Positions 1 to 5,587 of a stretch of 5,587 nt of DNA are shown in pieces. The notes below the pieces were generated by a model. That model had not been told where the DNA came from, ran no database searches, and saw nothing but the letters and a program-made list of their open reading frames with translations. The position numbers were made by a program, and so were the translations under genes. The stretch spans positions 1 to 5,587 of the forward strand of contig CADCOF010000005.1 of the NCBI GenBank assembly GCA_902802975.1, read 5' to 3'. This DNA comes from an uncultured Ruminococcus sp. (GTDB lineage: Bacteria; Bacillota; Clostridia; Oscillospirales; Acutalibacteraceae). How positions within the stretch are numbered: the stretch's first letter is position 1; each line of letters begins with the position of its first letter.

Positions 1-434
1 ATACTGAAATGCTAAAGGCTGCCCATATAGCTGGCAAAGCAATAAACATAACCCAAACAACAGCAGGACACGCTATGTGCTATAAGCTGACTAGCCTTTA
101 TGGTATCGCACATGGTCATGCAGCTGCACTTTGTGTTTCAAAGCTGTTTCCGTTTATGGTACATCATACAAATGAGTGTATTGATTCGAGAGGTGAAGGT
201 TTTCTCAAAACAATTTTCGCTGAAATTGCTGATGCTATGGACTGTGAAAACGCAGATGAAGCTTGTCTGAAATTTGATGAGTTATTTGACAGCTTGAATC
301 TTTCTATTCCTGTTGCGACTGAAGAGGATTTTGAAATACTAAAAAATTCAGTCAACCCCACAAGATTGAAAAACAACCCTGTTAATCTAAAATCAGAAGA
401 TATAGAATTATTATATAAAGGAATATTGTTGTGA
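1..434 (+). CDS. Iron-containing alcohol dehydrogenase, C-terminal part; probable phosphonoacetaldehyde reductase (5' end outside window)
   Basis: The reading frame is open from the window edge (first full codon at base 3) to TGA at 432-434, about 143 residues, so the N-terminal NAD-binding half lies upstream. The visible part has the hallmark of group III iron-dependent alcohol dehydrogenases: an 'AGKAINITQT' helix, then TAGHA and GIAHGHA. The histidines at bases 69-71 and 111-113 match the last two iron ligands of the family. An internal ATG at base 9 is not the start, because conserved sequence runs through it. These enzymes reduce aldehydes with NAD(P)H. The substrate call rests on context: a phosphonopyruvate decarboxylase, whose product is phosphonoacetaldehyde, lies about 1 kb downstream on the same strand. 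The product would then be 2-hydroxyethylphosphonate, as made by PhpC/FomC-type reductases. Family membership is secure; substrate is inferred. The stop overlaps the next gene's GTG by four bases (GTGA). Confidence 0.85.
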   Translation, partial: TEMLKAAHIAGKAINITQTTAGHAMCYKLTSLYGIAHGHAAALCVSKLFPFMVHHTNECIDSRGEGFLKTIFAEIADAMDCENADEACLKFDELFDSLNLSIPVATEEDFEILKNSVNPTRLKNNPVNLKSEDIELLYKGILL

Positions 435-1447
435 ACCTAAAAAATCACGATTATTTTGATTGGATAGACAATGCCAAAAGTATAGGAATTATTTTGGCTA
501 TTCTTGGGCATATGATTCACAAAAGTGATATATAAATATTACAAATATTTATATATTCTTTTCATATGCCGATGTTTTTTATTTTATCAGGTTTTATATA
601 CAGACTGAAAGATATTGGATTTAGTCAATATACGAAAAATATTTTTTTCGGTTGCTTCTGCCAGCATATATATCATTCTTACACTTCCTATTTTTTTCTT
701 ATTTTTCTTTGAAAATCAGGGCGTTGTTTATTTTATAAAATTATTTGTATTTTTTAATGGAAGATTACCGTTTATCGATCCCTGTTGGTTCTTTCTTACG
801 ATGTTTTTCGTAAGAATATTTATCAAAGCTATCAAAATAGATAAGATAAAGATGATATATATTGCGGTTATGATGACTGCATTTTTTGTGATAGGATATT
901 TTCTTGTTTTTGTACGTTTTGATTATTTTGGCATTGGAAAGTTTTTTATCGGATCAGCTTTCTTTATGGCGGGTCATTTATTGCGAAAAATCGGATTGTT
1001 TGAAAAAACCGGAAAGCATGGCATTGCTTTACAGATTATTGTTATGGTATCTGCATTTATTATTTGGGTACCACGGCTCTGTATAATGGTGAAATATCAT
1101 TTTATGCACTTGTAGTAAATCAATATTTCGGTTTTGTGTTATCCGGTTTGACAGGAAGTATATTCTTTCTGCTGCTGATTTATTTAATAACAGAAAAAAC
1201 ACACATAAAAATGAAATACCCTTGCAGAGCTTCAATTTTGATTATTTGTTCTCACTATGTATTGGTTATAGCTTTCAAGATGGTTATGACTAAGCTCAAT
1301 ATAATTGAATGTTGGCAATATGATATTGCAATGGTGATGTTTGCTGCACTTATTTTATTGGTTTATTATCCGATATATTTGTTTATAAATACAAAAATTC
1401 CTGTTTTGAATGGAGGAACAAAACATGAAAGTAGAAAAATTAGTTGA
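431..1447 (+). pseudogene. Acyltransferase-3 family membrane protein, disrupted by one stop and two frameshifts
   Basis: A GTG at 431 overlaps the upstream TGA (GTGA) and follows an AAAGGAA site with normal spacing. It opens a protein with the typical start of membrane acyltransferase-3 enzymes (OafA/WecH type): 'WIDNAKSIGIILAILGH', whose GH histidine is usually catalytic. TAA at 533-535 interrupts this frame. The same frame then continues with 'FIYSFHMPMFFILSGFIY', a strongly conserved family segment. Near the T7 run at 642-648 the frame moves by +1 and continues as hydrophobic membrane segments to about 1067. Near the GGG at 1066-1068 it moves back and continues from 'TTALYNGEISFY' to TAG at 1445-1447. 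The total span equals about 339 codons, a normal full length, so little is missing apart from the three lesions. The 3' end overlaps the next gene by 23 bases. Such enzymes move acyl groups onto surface sugars or lipids; the acceptor here is unknown. Sequencing or assembly error is a real alternative, since both indels are in homopolymers. Confidence 0.8.
1412..1416 (+). promoter_or_regulatory. Ribosome-binding site of the phosphonopyruvate decarboxylase
   Basis: GGAGG sits 8 nt before the ATG at 1425. It decides between that ATG and the in-frame ATG at 1410, which would overlap the site itself and has no site of its own. It lies inside the 3' end of the broken acyltransferase frame, so the two genes are arranged for translational coupling. 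Confidence 0.8.
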
Positions 1448-2546
1448 AATTATTAATTCTGATTTTTATACCGGTGTCCCGGACAGCCAGCTCAAAGCAC
1501 TGTGCAATTATCTGATGAATACATACGGTATTGACCCGAAGCATCATATCATTGCGGCAAATGAGGGAAACTGTACAGCTCTTGCAGCGGGCTATCATTT
1601 AGCAACAGGAAAAACGCCGGTTGTCTATATGCAGAATTCCGGCGAGGGTAATATCATTAATCCGGTTGCGTCACTTCTTAATGATAAGGTATATGCAATT
1701 CCGATGGTATTCATTGTCGGTTGGAGGGGGCAGCCCGGTATTCACGATGAACCGCAGCATATTTACCAGGGTGAAGTTACCGTAAAGCTCCTTGAGGATA
1801 TGGATATCACGACCTTTATTATCAATAAGGACACCACTGATGAAGAAGTTGCCGCAGCTATGGCGAAGTTCAGAGATGTTCTTGCAAAGGGCAAGGATGT
1901 TGCTTTTGTGATCGGCAAGGGCGCACTTTCTTGTGACGGCAAGGTTGAATACAAGAATGATAACACTATGATGCGTGAAGAGATAATTCAGCATATTGTC
2001 AAGGCAAGCGGTGAAGATCCAATCGTTTCCACCACAGGCAAAGCAAGCCGTGAGCTATTTGAAACAAGAGTTGCAAATGGACAGAGCCATAAATACGATT
2101 TCCTTACTGTTGGCTCAATGGGGCATAGTTCATCTATTGCACTCGGTGTAGCAATTAACAAGCCTGATAAAAGAATATGGTGTATTGACGGTGATGGTGC
2201 TGTTCTTATGCACATGGGTTCTATGGCTGTACTGGGAGCAAATAAGCCTCAAAATCTTGTTCATGTTGTTATCAACAATGGAGCACATGAAACGGTTGGT
2301 GGTATGCCTACGGTTGCTTCGCAGATCAACCTTGTAGATATAGCAAAGGCTTGCGGTTATCCGAATGCCGTATGTGTTGACAGTTTTGAAACTCTTGACA
2401 AGGAGCTCGAAGCAGCCAAATCAAGAAACGAACTGAGCTTGATTGAAGTGAAATGTTCGATAGGTGCAAGGGACGATCTCGGTAGACCGACTACAACAGC
2501 TTTGGAAAATAAAGAAAACTTCATGAAATATCTTTACGAGATATAA
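1425..2546 (+). CDS. aepY: Phosphonopyruvate decarboxylase (thiamine diphosphate dependent)
   Basis: Complete gene of 373 residues. It decarboxylates 3-phosphonopyruvate to phosphonoacetaldehyde, the step that pulls the unfavourable PEP mutase reaction forward in phosphonate biosynthesis; it is a cytosolic enzyme. The N-terminal pyrimidine-binding domain shows 'FYTGVPDSQLKALC' (about 14-27), typical of this family, and 'AANEGNCTALAAGYHLATGKTPVVYMQNSG', in which Glu47 is the expected cofactor-activating glutamate. 'QPGIHDEPQHIYQGE' also fits the family. The C-terminal pyrophosphate-binding domain has the thiamine diphosphate motif GDG (256-258) followed 25 residues later by NN (284-285). Length is normal for Ppd/AepY/Fom2 proteins, and shorter than the ~550-residue pyruvate decarboxylase class because the middle domain is absent. 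It is less AT-rich than the acyltransferase before it. The upstream reductase suggests 2-hydroxyethylphosphonate rather than 2-aminoethylphosphonate as the end product, as no aminotransferase is seen. A sulfopyruvate decarboxylase is a less likely alternative. Confidence 0.92.
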   Translation: MKVEKLVEIINSDFYTGVPDSQLKALCNYLMNTYGIDPKHHIIAANEGNCTALAAGYHLATGKTPVVYMQNSGEGNIINPVASLLNDKVYAIPMVFIVGWRGQPGIHDEPQHIYQGEVTVKLLEDMDITTFIINKDTTDEEVAAAMAKFRDVLAKGKDVAFVIGKGALSCDGKVEYKNDNTMMREEIIQHIVKASGEDPIVSTTGKASRELFETRVANGQSHKYDFLTVGSMGHSSSIALGVAINKPDKRIWCIDGDGAVLMHMGSMAVLGANKPQNLVHVVINNGAHETVGGMPTVASQINLVDIAKACGYPNAVCVDSFETLDKELEAAKSRNELSLIEVKCSIGARDDLGRPTTTALENKENFMKYLYEI

Positions 2547-2552
2547 AGAATC

Positions 2553-2588
2553 AGCCCTGCCGAAAGGTAATACCATTTCGGCAGGGCT
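2553..2588. terminator. Bidirectional intrinsic terminator between convergent genes
   Basis: The arms 2553-2565 and 2576-2588 form a perfect 13-bp stem (AGCCCTGCCGAAA with TTTCGGCAGGGCT) around a 10-base loop, GGTAATACCA, whose GGT and ACC could extend the pairing. It starts 6 bases after the aepY stop on the + strand and 6 bases beyond the stop of the SGNH hydrolase gene on the - strand. The T-tracts on both sides are short and interrupted, so efficiency is uncertain, but stem strength and position fit termination from both directions. Confidence 0.85.
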
Positions 2589-2594
2589 TTGAAT

Positions 2595-4178
2595 TTACAG
2601 CTTTTGCATAAAATCTTCTACAAGGTATCTGAGTTTTTCTCTGTAACACTTCTCATTCGGATGTGTTTGGTCATTGGCAAACCATAGGCTCATTGTTTCA
2701 GGCAGTGCTGTGCATAAACCATCATTGTGATAAAGGTCCAGATAGGGAATGCTCCATTTTTTGCAAATCTGAATGGTAGCGTTAACGAAGTCCTCCTGTG
2801 TAACATCATACAATACCTTCTTCATGCAGTTTGTGTTTTTTCCTGTAATTATAAAGGCTATTTTTGCATTTGGCCATTTGTTGTATGCGGTTCTGAATAG
2901 AGTTTCCAAAGCACCGCAGTATGTTGATGTATCAAATTGTGCCGATTTCCAAGCATTGTTGCCGATTTCTGTAGATACCATCTGCCCCAGTGCTATTTTG
3001 TTAAAACAGTCATTAATTCCACCGCTGAATATGATGTAATCGGCATCCTCGCTCATATCTGATATTCTTTCCGTAATACTGTTGTTGCCCTCAGTCAGGC
3101 TTATTCTTGTACCATTGACGCCATAGCCATAAACGGTCGTGCCACGATGATCTTCTGCAAAGGTTTGTGCCCAGCCAAGATTGTAATAGTCCGTGTTTTC
3201 AGGATGTGTCAGGCAGATGATCTTTCTGTTTGATACAGCAGTACTGCTGTCCCAACCATATCCATTTGTGATGCTGTCACCGGAGAATAAAACCGTTTTA
3301 CCGCTGAATTTTGTGTCTTTTTCTTTGATGGATAATGCTTTATAAATGGCAGGATAGCCACTCATTCCGTTTGTTGTTGGTCGGATATAGGCGTTGATAA
3401 TCAGTATGCCGTCTGCCATTATCTCTATAGCTGCCTGCGAAATTGTCAGATCTGTCATATGTTCTCCGGGGTATGCTACTCTTACACTGCCGTCAGTATT
3501 GTATAAGATTGCAGGATTGATGTTGTAGTAAGCAATACCTCGGACAATATACTTTTCACCTTTATATACATAAAGTATGACATGTGCAGTGTTTTCATCT
3601 GTGATAAGTGCATTTGCATTGGTATAAGCTCTTTGATAGTGATAATAATTTCCGATTGTCCATGCCGGCTGAAGTAGTTCAAACCTATAATTTGTGAACG
3701 ATTCCAGTGATTCTATTTTTGAATCAACACAATTGAGTTGTGTTCTGACAGCATCTCCTGCACTTTCATATACTGTTCCATTTCCTCCTGTCCGGATATC
3801 AATTAGCTCACTGTTTCCATCTGAATTGTTATTGTGAGAGATAATGTTGTCTATACGGTTGTTTACTGTTGTAGTTAATAAAGAAATCTGAGTATCAATA
3901 CTAATCGACATGTCCCCGATGGTCTTATTGATATCATTGACGGCATTTTCTAATTGTTCTGAAACACTATCGTTAATATTTTCAATGACATCATTTACAC
4001 GGTTAATTTCCGCATCAATATGTGTATGGGTTTCTTGAATAGCAGTATCTATTCGCTCGACTTCCCTTCTTAGTTTTATATTTGTTCGTGTATAAGCATC
4101 ACCCGGAGAAGTTCCTAAAGGAATATCACGGTGTTCATTGCCATTTTTGTCTTTGTAGTAGTTATCGAAATTACCCAA
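2595..4178 (-). CDS. Phage tail fibre-like protein with coiled coil and C-terminal SGNH/GDSL hydrolase domain
   Basis: About 527 residues. A short N-terminal segment ('NFDNYYKDKNGNEHRDIPLGTSPGDAYTR' style, quoted by its key residues) precedes a long heptad-rich coiled coil (about 35-115), then 'SELIDIRTGGNGTVYESAGD' and AVRTQL (about 123-148), a linker often seen in phage tail and baseplate proteins. A beta-rich middle region (about 170-285) leads to an SGNH hydrolase domain: GDSIT with Ser302, GVNG (353-356), GGIND with Asn389, and DQTHPN with Asp503 and His506. All four catalytic blocks are intact, so it is probably an active esterase or deacetylase, perhaps acting on a surface polysaccharide. 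No signal peptide or membrane helix is seen, which fits a tail or particle component. The chosen start is the TTG at 4178, 9 nt after AAGGAGG; a TTG two codons earlier (4184) is only 3 nt from that site. It overlaps the upstream gene, so the pair is probably co-transcribed and translationally coupled. The exact substrate is not recognisable. Confidence 0.8.
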   Translation of the reverse strand: MGNFDNYYKDKNGNEHRDIPLGTSPGDAYTRTNIKLRREVERIDTAIQETHTHIDAEINRVNDVIENINDSVSEQLENAVNDINKTIGDMSISIDTQISLLTTTVNNRIDNIISHNNNSDGNSELIDIRTGGNGTVYESAGDAVRTQLNCVDSKIESLESFTNYRFELLQPAWTIGNYYHYQRAYTNANALITDENTAHVILYVYKGEKYIVRGIAYYNINPAILYNTDGSVRVAYPGEHMTDLTISQAAIEIMADGILIINAYIRPTTNGMSGYPAIYKALSIKEKDTKFSGKTVLFSGDSITNGYGWDSSTAVSNRKIICLTHPENTDYYNLGWAQTFAEDHRGTTVYGYGVNGTRISLTEGNNSITERISDMSEDADYIIFSGGINDCFNKIALGQMVSTEIGNNAWKSAQFDTSTYCGALETLFRTAYNKWPNAKIAFIITGKNTNCMKKVLYDVTQEDFVNATIQICKKWSIPYLDLYHNDGLCTALPETMSLWFANDQTHPNEKCYREKLRYLVEDFMQKL

Positions 4179-5100
4179 GATCAAAAACCTCCTTTAAAAT
4201 AACTCTTGCCGCTGCAGAGCAACCAAAATTATTAAAATGTGTGTTGTTACTCATAATACGTTCAGGATACTCGTTGTGTATGATACATAATATATCGTTT
4301 TTGGTTGGCCTTTGCTTCAAAAGGTCAAAGACAACACTTGATACGATTGTTTCGGAATTCCTTGCATAAACCGGTGTTTTGAGTATGGCTTCGATATCAA
4401 TAAATCTTTTTCCAAAAGTATTTTTGACAGCTTCATAGTATGCAGTCTGTTCAGGTAATTCATCTATATGAAAGAAGCCCGATACATACGGATTTTCTGC
4501 TCCAACATATTCTGCCATGTGAATTATTTGTTCAATAAGCTCTGTTGGTGTGGTATTGTTGGTATCGATATTGCCAATCAATACAATGTATTTATCATTG
4601 ATTCTGCGAATTTGAACCGGATGTTTGGTATTTTCACTATCGATACATTTTATGAAAGACTCCAATTCGTTGAGTGAAGGTATATAATCACTCTCAGCCA
4701 TTACTCTTGGTGCCTGAGCAATTATGGTGTTACTATCTGCACTATAAGACAGAACGCCATAAGGGACGCATACTTTAATAGAAGTATTAGGGACGATTTG
4801 GTAGTAATCTCCGTCAGCAAATCGAATAAAAGCGTAATAACAATAGTAACCCTCAATATTTGCTGTTTCTTCTGCTGACAGTTTAAATGGGTATTTCCCC
4901 ATAATTTCGTTTTCGCTGGTAAGCTCTATTTGTATTATTTCATTAGTTGACGGATAAACGTTCTTTTTTAAGAACAAAGTGATCGTATCACCTTCCGAAA
5001 TACAATACGGATTTCCATGAACATCTTTAATCTCAATGCAGCCCTCAAAGGTAGAGCCGGTAAAGATTTGTATTTTGTTTTCTGATTTATTTTGATTCAA
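4171..5100 (-). CDS. BppU-like baseplate protein fused to a partial SGNH-like domain
   Basis: 309 residues. The N-terminal ~115 residues resemble the N-terminal beta-sandwich of phage baseplate upper proteins (BppU): 'IQIFTGSTFEGCIEIKDVHG', 'ISEGDTITLFLKK' and a later 'YYAFIRFADGDYYQIV'. The C-terminal part (about 165-309) reads like the second half of SGNH hydrolases found in tail proteins: 'YIVLIGNIDTNNTTPTELIE' in the place of the oxyanion Asn block, 'FGKRFIDIEAIL' (229-240) matching the usual 'fG.ryiDir.yL', and 'SNNTHFNNFG' (284-293) matching the final Asp-x-x-His block, with His288 kept but the Asp position occupied by Asn. No GDS nucleophile block is present, so the domain is likely inactive or structural. 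No signal peptide or membrane segment is seen. The start is TTG at 5100, 9 nt after GAGGAGG; the preceding in-frame codon is a stop, and two nearby ATGs open frames of only three and five codons. Assignment is from pattern memory only and should be read as moderate. Confidence 0.65.
   Translation of the reverse strand: MNQNKSENKIQIFTGSTFEGCIEIKDVHGNPYCISEGDTITLFLKKNVYPSTNEIIQIELTSENEIMGKYPFKLSAEETANIEGYYCYYAFIRFADGDYYQIVPNTSIKVCVPYGVLSYSADSNTIIAQAPRVMAESDYIPSLNELESFIKCIDSENTKHPVQIRRINDKYIVLIGNIDTNNTTPTELIEQIIHMAEYVGAENPYVSGFFHIDELPEQTAYYEAVKNTFGKRFIDIEAILKTPVYARNSETIVSSVVFDLLKQRPTKNDILCIIHNEYPERIMSNNTHFNNFGCSAAARVILKEVFDLG
4188..4195 (-). promoter_or_regulatory. Ribosome-binding site deciding the start of the SGNH hydrolase gene
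   Basis: On the - strand AAAGGAGG (4195 to 4188) is followed by the 9-nt spacer TTTTTGATC and TTG at 4178. The alternative TTG at 4184 has only a 3-nt spacer. The site lies within the last codons of the upstream 309-residue gene. The upstream gene's own site also has a 9-nt spacer to a TTG, which supports the 4178 choice. Confidence 0.7.
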
Positions 5101-5109
5101 TCATACATT

Positions 5110-5116
5110 CCTCCTC
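5110..5116 (-). promoter_or_regulatory. Ribosome-binding site for the TTG-initiated 309-residue gene
   Basis: GAGGAGG (5116 to 5110 on the - strand) precedes TTG at 5100 with the 9-nt spacer AATGTATGA. ATGs at 5108 and 5104 inside the spacer are out of frame and end within five codons. An in-frame TGA directly precedes the TTG, so no longer start exists in this frame. Confidence 0.75.
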
Positions 5117-5310
5117 TGTGGATTGTTGTAGGTGTGAAAAAGCTTATTAATTTGCATGAGTTGTCTTTTTGTATAAACATTGCTGTTGCTTTTAATGGAC
5201 AACTTGCAAAAAGTCATTTTGACGAAGCATCTCCGTCACTGAAAATTTGTAGATTTCTGATTTCCATCAGATTGATTAATTACCCCCTTCACTTATACCC
5301 CCAAAACGGC
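5117..5310. other. Leader/intergenic stretch without a convincing gene
   Basis: Between the hairpin at 5311-5340 and the first baseplate-like gene there is no convincing coding sequence or promoter. On the - strand two tiny frames, 17 codons (ATG at 5267) and 38 codons (ATG at 5217, stop at 5101-5103), overlap by ATGA and lead directly into the TTG gene, but neither has a well-placed ribosome-binding site or recognisable content. TACCCCC occurs twice, at 5281-5287 and 5296-5302. Confidence 0.4.
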
Positions 5311-5340
5311 AAAAAGTTGCATACAAATACGCAACTTTTT
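5311..5340. terminator. Terminator-like hairpin with flanking A and T tracts
   Basis: The perfect 10-bp arms AAAAAGTTGC (5311-5320) and GCAACTTTTT (5331-5340) enclose the 10-base loop ATACAAATAC. The stem core is only GTTGC/GCAAC, with the A5 and T5 arms giving U-tracts in both directions. The most natural role is termination of the - strand gene whose stop is at 5482-5484, about 140 bp before it. If the possible promoter at 5402-5429 is real, the hairpin instead lies in the leader of the baseplate-like genes. Confidence 0.7.
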
Positions 5341-5401
5341 TGTGGCTGGAATACACTTTTTTATTTCTGTAGAAGTGCATAAAATTTAATGTAAAACAAA
5401 A

Positions 5402-5429
5402 ATCATATTGTATAAAACGTAGATTTCAA
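5402..5429 (-). promoter_or_regulatory. Possible sigma-A type promoter on the - strand
   Basis: On the - strand TTGAAA (5429 to 5424; five of six bases match TTGACA) is followed after 16 nt by TATGAT (5407 to 5402; five of six match TATAAT). It points toward the two baseplate-like genes, with about 300 nt of leader that would contain the hairpin at 5311-5340. Such matches are common by chance in AT-rich DNA. Confidence 0.35.
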
Positions 5430-5481
5430 AGACTATCGTTCTGTAATATTTTAACATGATAATAAAGTCACCCATTAATCA

Positions 5482-5587
5482 TTAAACTGAATTCAAATAC
5501 TCCCACAAATCTTCACAAGTTTTTATTTTACGAAGAGACTCATCTGTTTCTTTTTCAAAAATCCATCGTCCTATAATATCATCAGTG
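5482..5587 (-). CDS. C-terminal end of an unidentified protein (5' end outside window)
   Basis: On the - strand the frame is open from the window edge (first full codon at 5586) to TAA at 5484-5482, giving 34 residues that include 'RWIFEKETDESLRKIKTCED' followed by LWEYLNSV. The composition (acidic and amphipathic, ending in a helix) looks genuinely coding, and the two other - strand frames of this stretch are less protein-like; one of them meets stops at once. 'ESLRKIKTCEDLWEYL' faintly resembles the last helix of acyl carrier proteins ('..edlekIkTv.Dlv.yi'), but the piece is too short to assign. It is followed by about 140 bp without genes and then a terminator-like hairpin. Confidence 0.55.
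   Translation of the reverse strand, partial: TDDIIGRWIFEKETDESLRKIKTCEDLWEYLNSV

Noticed and set aside
615..1115. Open frame of 166 codons with TTG start, as a separate membrane protein gene
   Set aside because: No ribosome-binding site, and its sequence is the middle part of the frameshifted acyltransferase.
1064..1447. Open frame of 127 codons as a separate membrane protein gene
   Set aside because: It is the C-terminal part of the same acyltransferase after the second frameshift; it has no start signal of its own.
5101..5217. 38-codon - strand frame ending directly before the TTG gene, possibly a small phage gene
   Set aside because: ATG at 5217 lacks a well-placed ribosome-binding site (nearest GGAG about 13 nt away) and the peptide is unrecognised.
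5214..5267. 17-codon - strand frame (MEIRNLQIFSDGDASSK) overlapping the 38-codon frame by ATGA
   Set aside because: Too short and without a good ribosome-binding site; a broken gene start is possible but cannot be shown.
5281..5302. TACCCCC repeated with a 15-base period, possible operator half-sites
   Set aside because: Only two 7-base copies and no known regulator site matched; could be chance.
5092..5382. + strand frame of 96 codons
   Set aside because: It runs antisense through the start of the baseplate-like gene, its ribosome-binding site and the hairpin, and has no family resemblance or ribosome-binding site.

Overview
The window looks like AT-rich chromosome from a low-GC Gram-positive bacterium, most likely a gut clostridium. 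This is inferred from the strong AGGAGG-type ribosome-binding sites, TTG/GTG starts, base composition and gene content; no taxonomic marker is present.

Left part, + strand (1-2546): the end of an operon for phosphonate (C-P bond) metabolism. It opens with the C-terminal part of an iron-dependent alcohol dehydrogenase, probably a phosphonoacetaldehyde reductase. Next comes a membrane acyltransferase (acyltransferase-3 type) broken by one in-frame stop and two compensating single-base frameshifts, both in homopolymer runs. The last gene is a complete phosphonopyruvate decarboxylase (aepY/ppd). Decarboxylase plus reductase would turn phosphonopyruvate into phosphonoacetaldehyde and then 2-hydroxyethylphosphonate. 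PEP mutase, the enzyme that would supply phosphonopyruvate, is not in the window and would be expected upstream or elsewhere. The acyltransferase suggests that the product decorates a surface glycan or lipid, but as read it is inactive.

Middle (2547-2594): a 13-bp perfect inverted repeat between converging genes, serving as a bidirectional terminator.

Right part, - strand (5100 down to 2595): two overlapping genes that look like phage tail/baseplate or receptor-binding components. The first (309 aa) has a BppU-like N-terminal domain fused to what looks like the C-terminal half of an SGNH esterase, without the nucleophile block. The second (about 527 aa) has a short N-terminal tail-type segment, a long coiled coil, a 'LIDIRTG...YESAGDAVRTQL' linker common in tail proteins, and a complete SGNH/GDSL hydrolase domain. 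Both start with TTG placed 9 nt after an AGGAGG-type site. No other phage gene (holin, lysin, tape measure, integrase) is seen, so this is either a prophage remnant or a domesticated pair.

Far right (5101-5587): a mostly non-coding stretch with a possible - strand promoter and a terminator-like hairpin, then the last 34 codons of another - strand gene running off the window.
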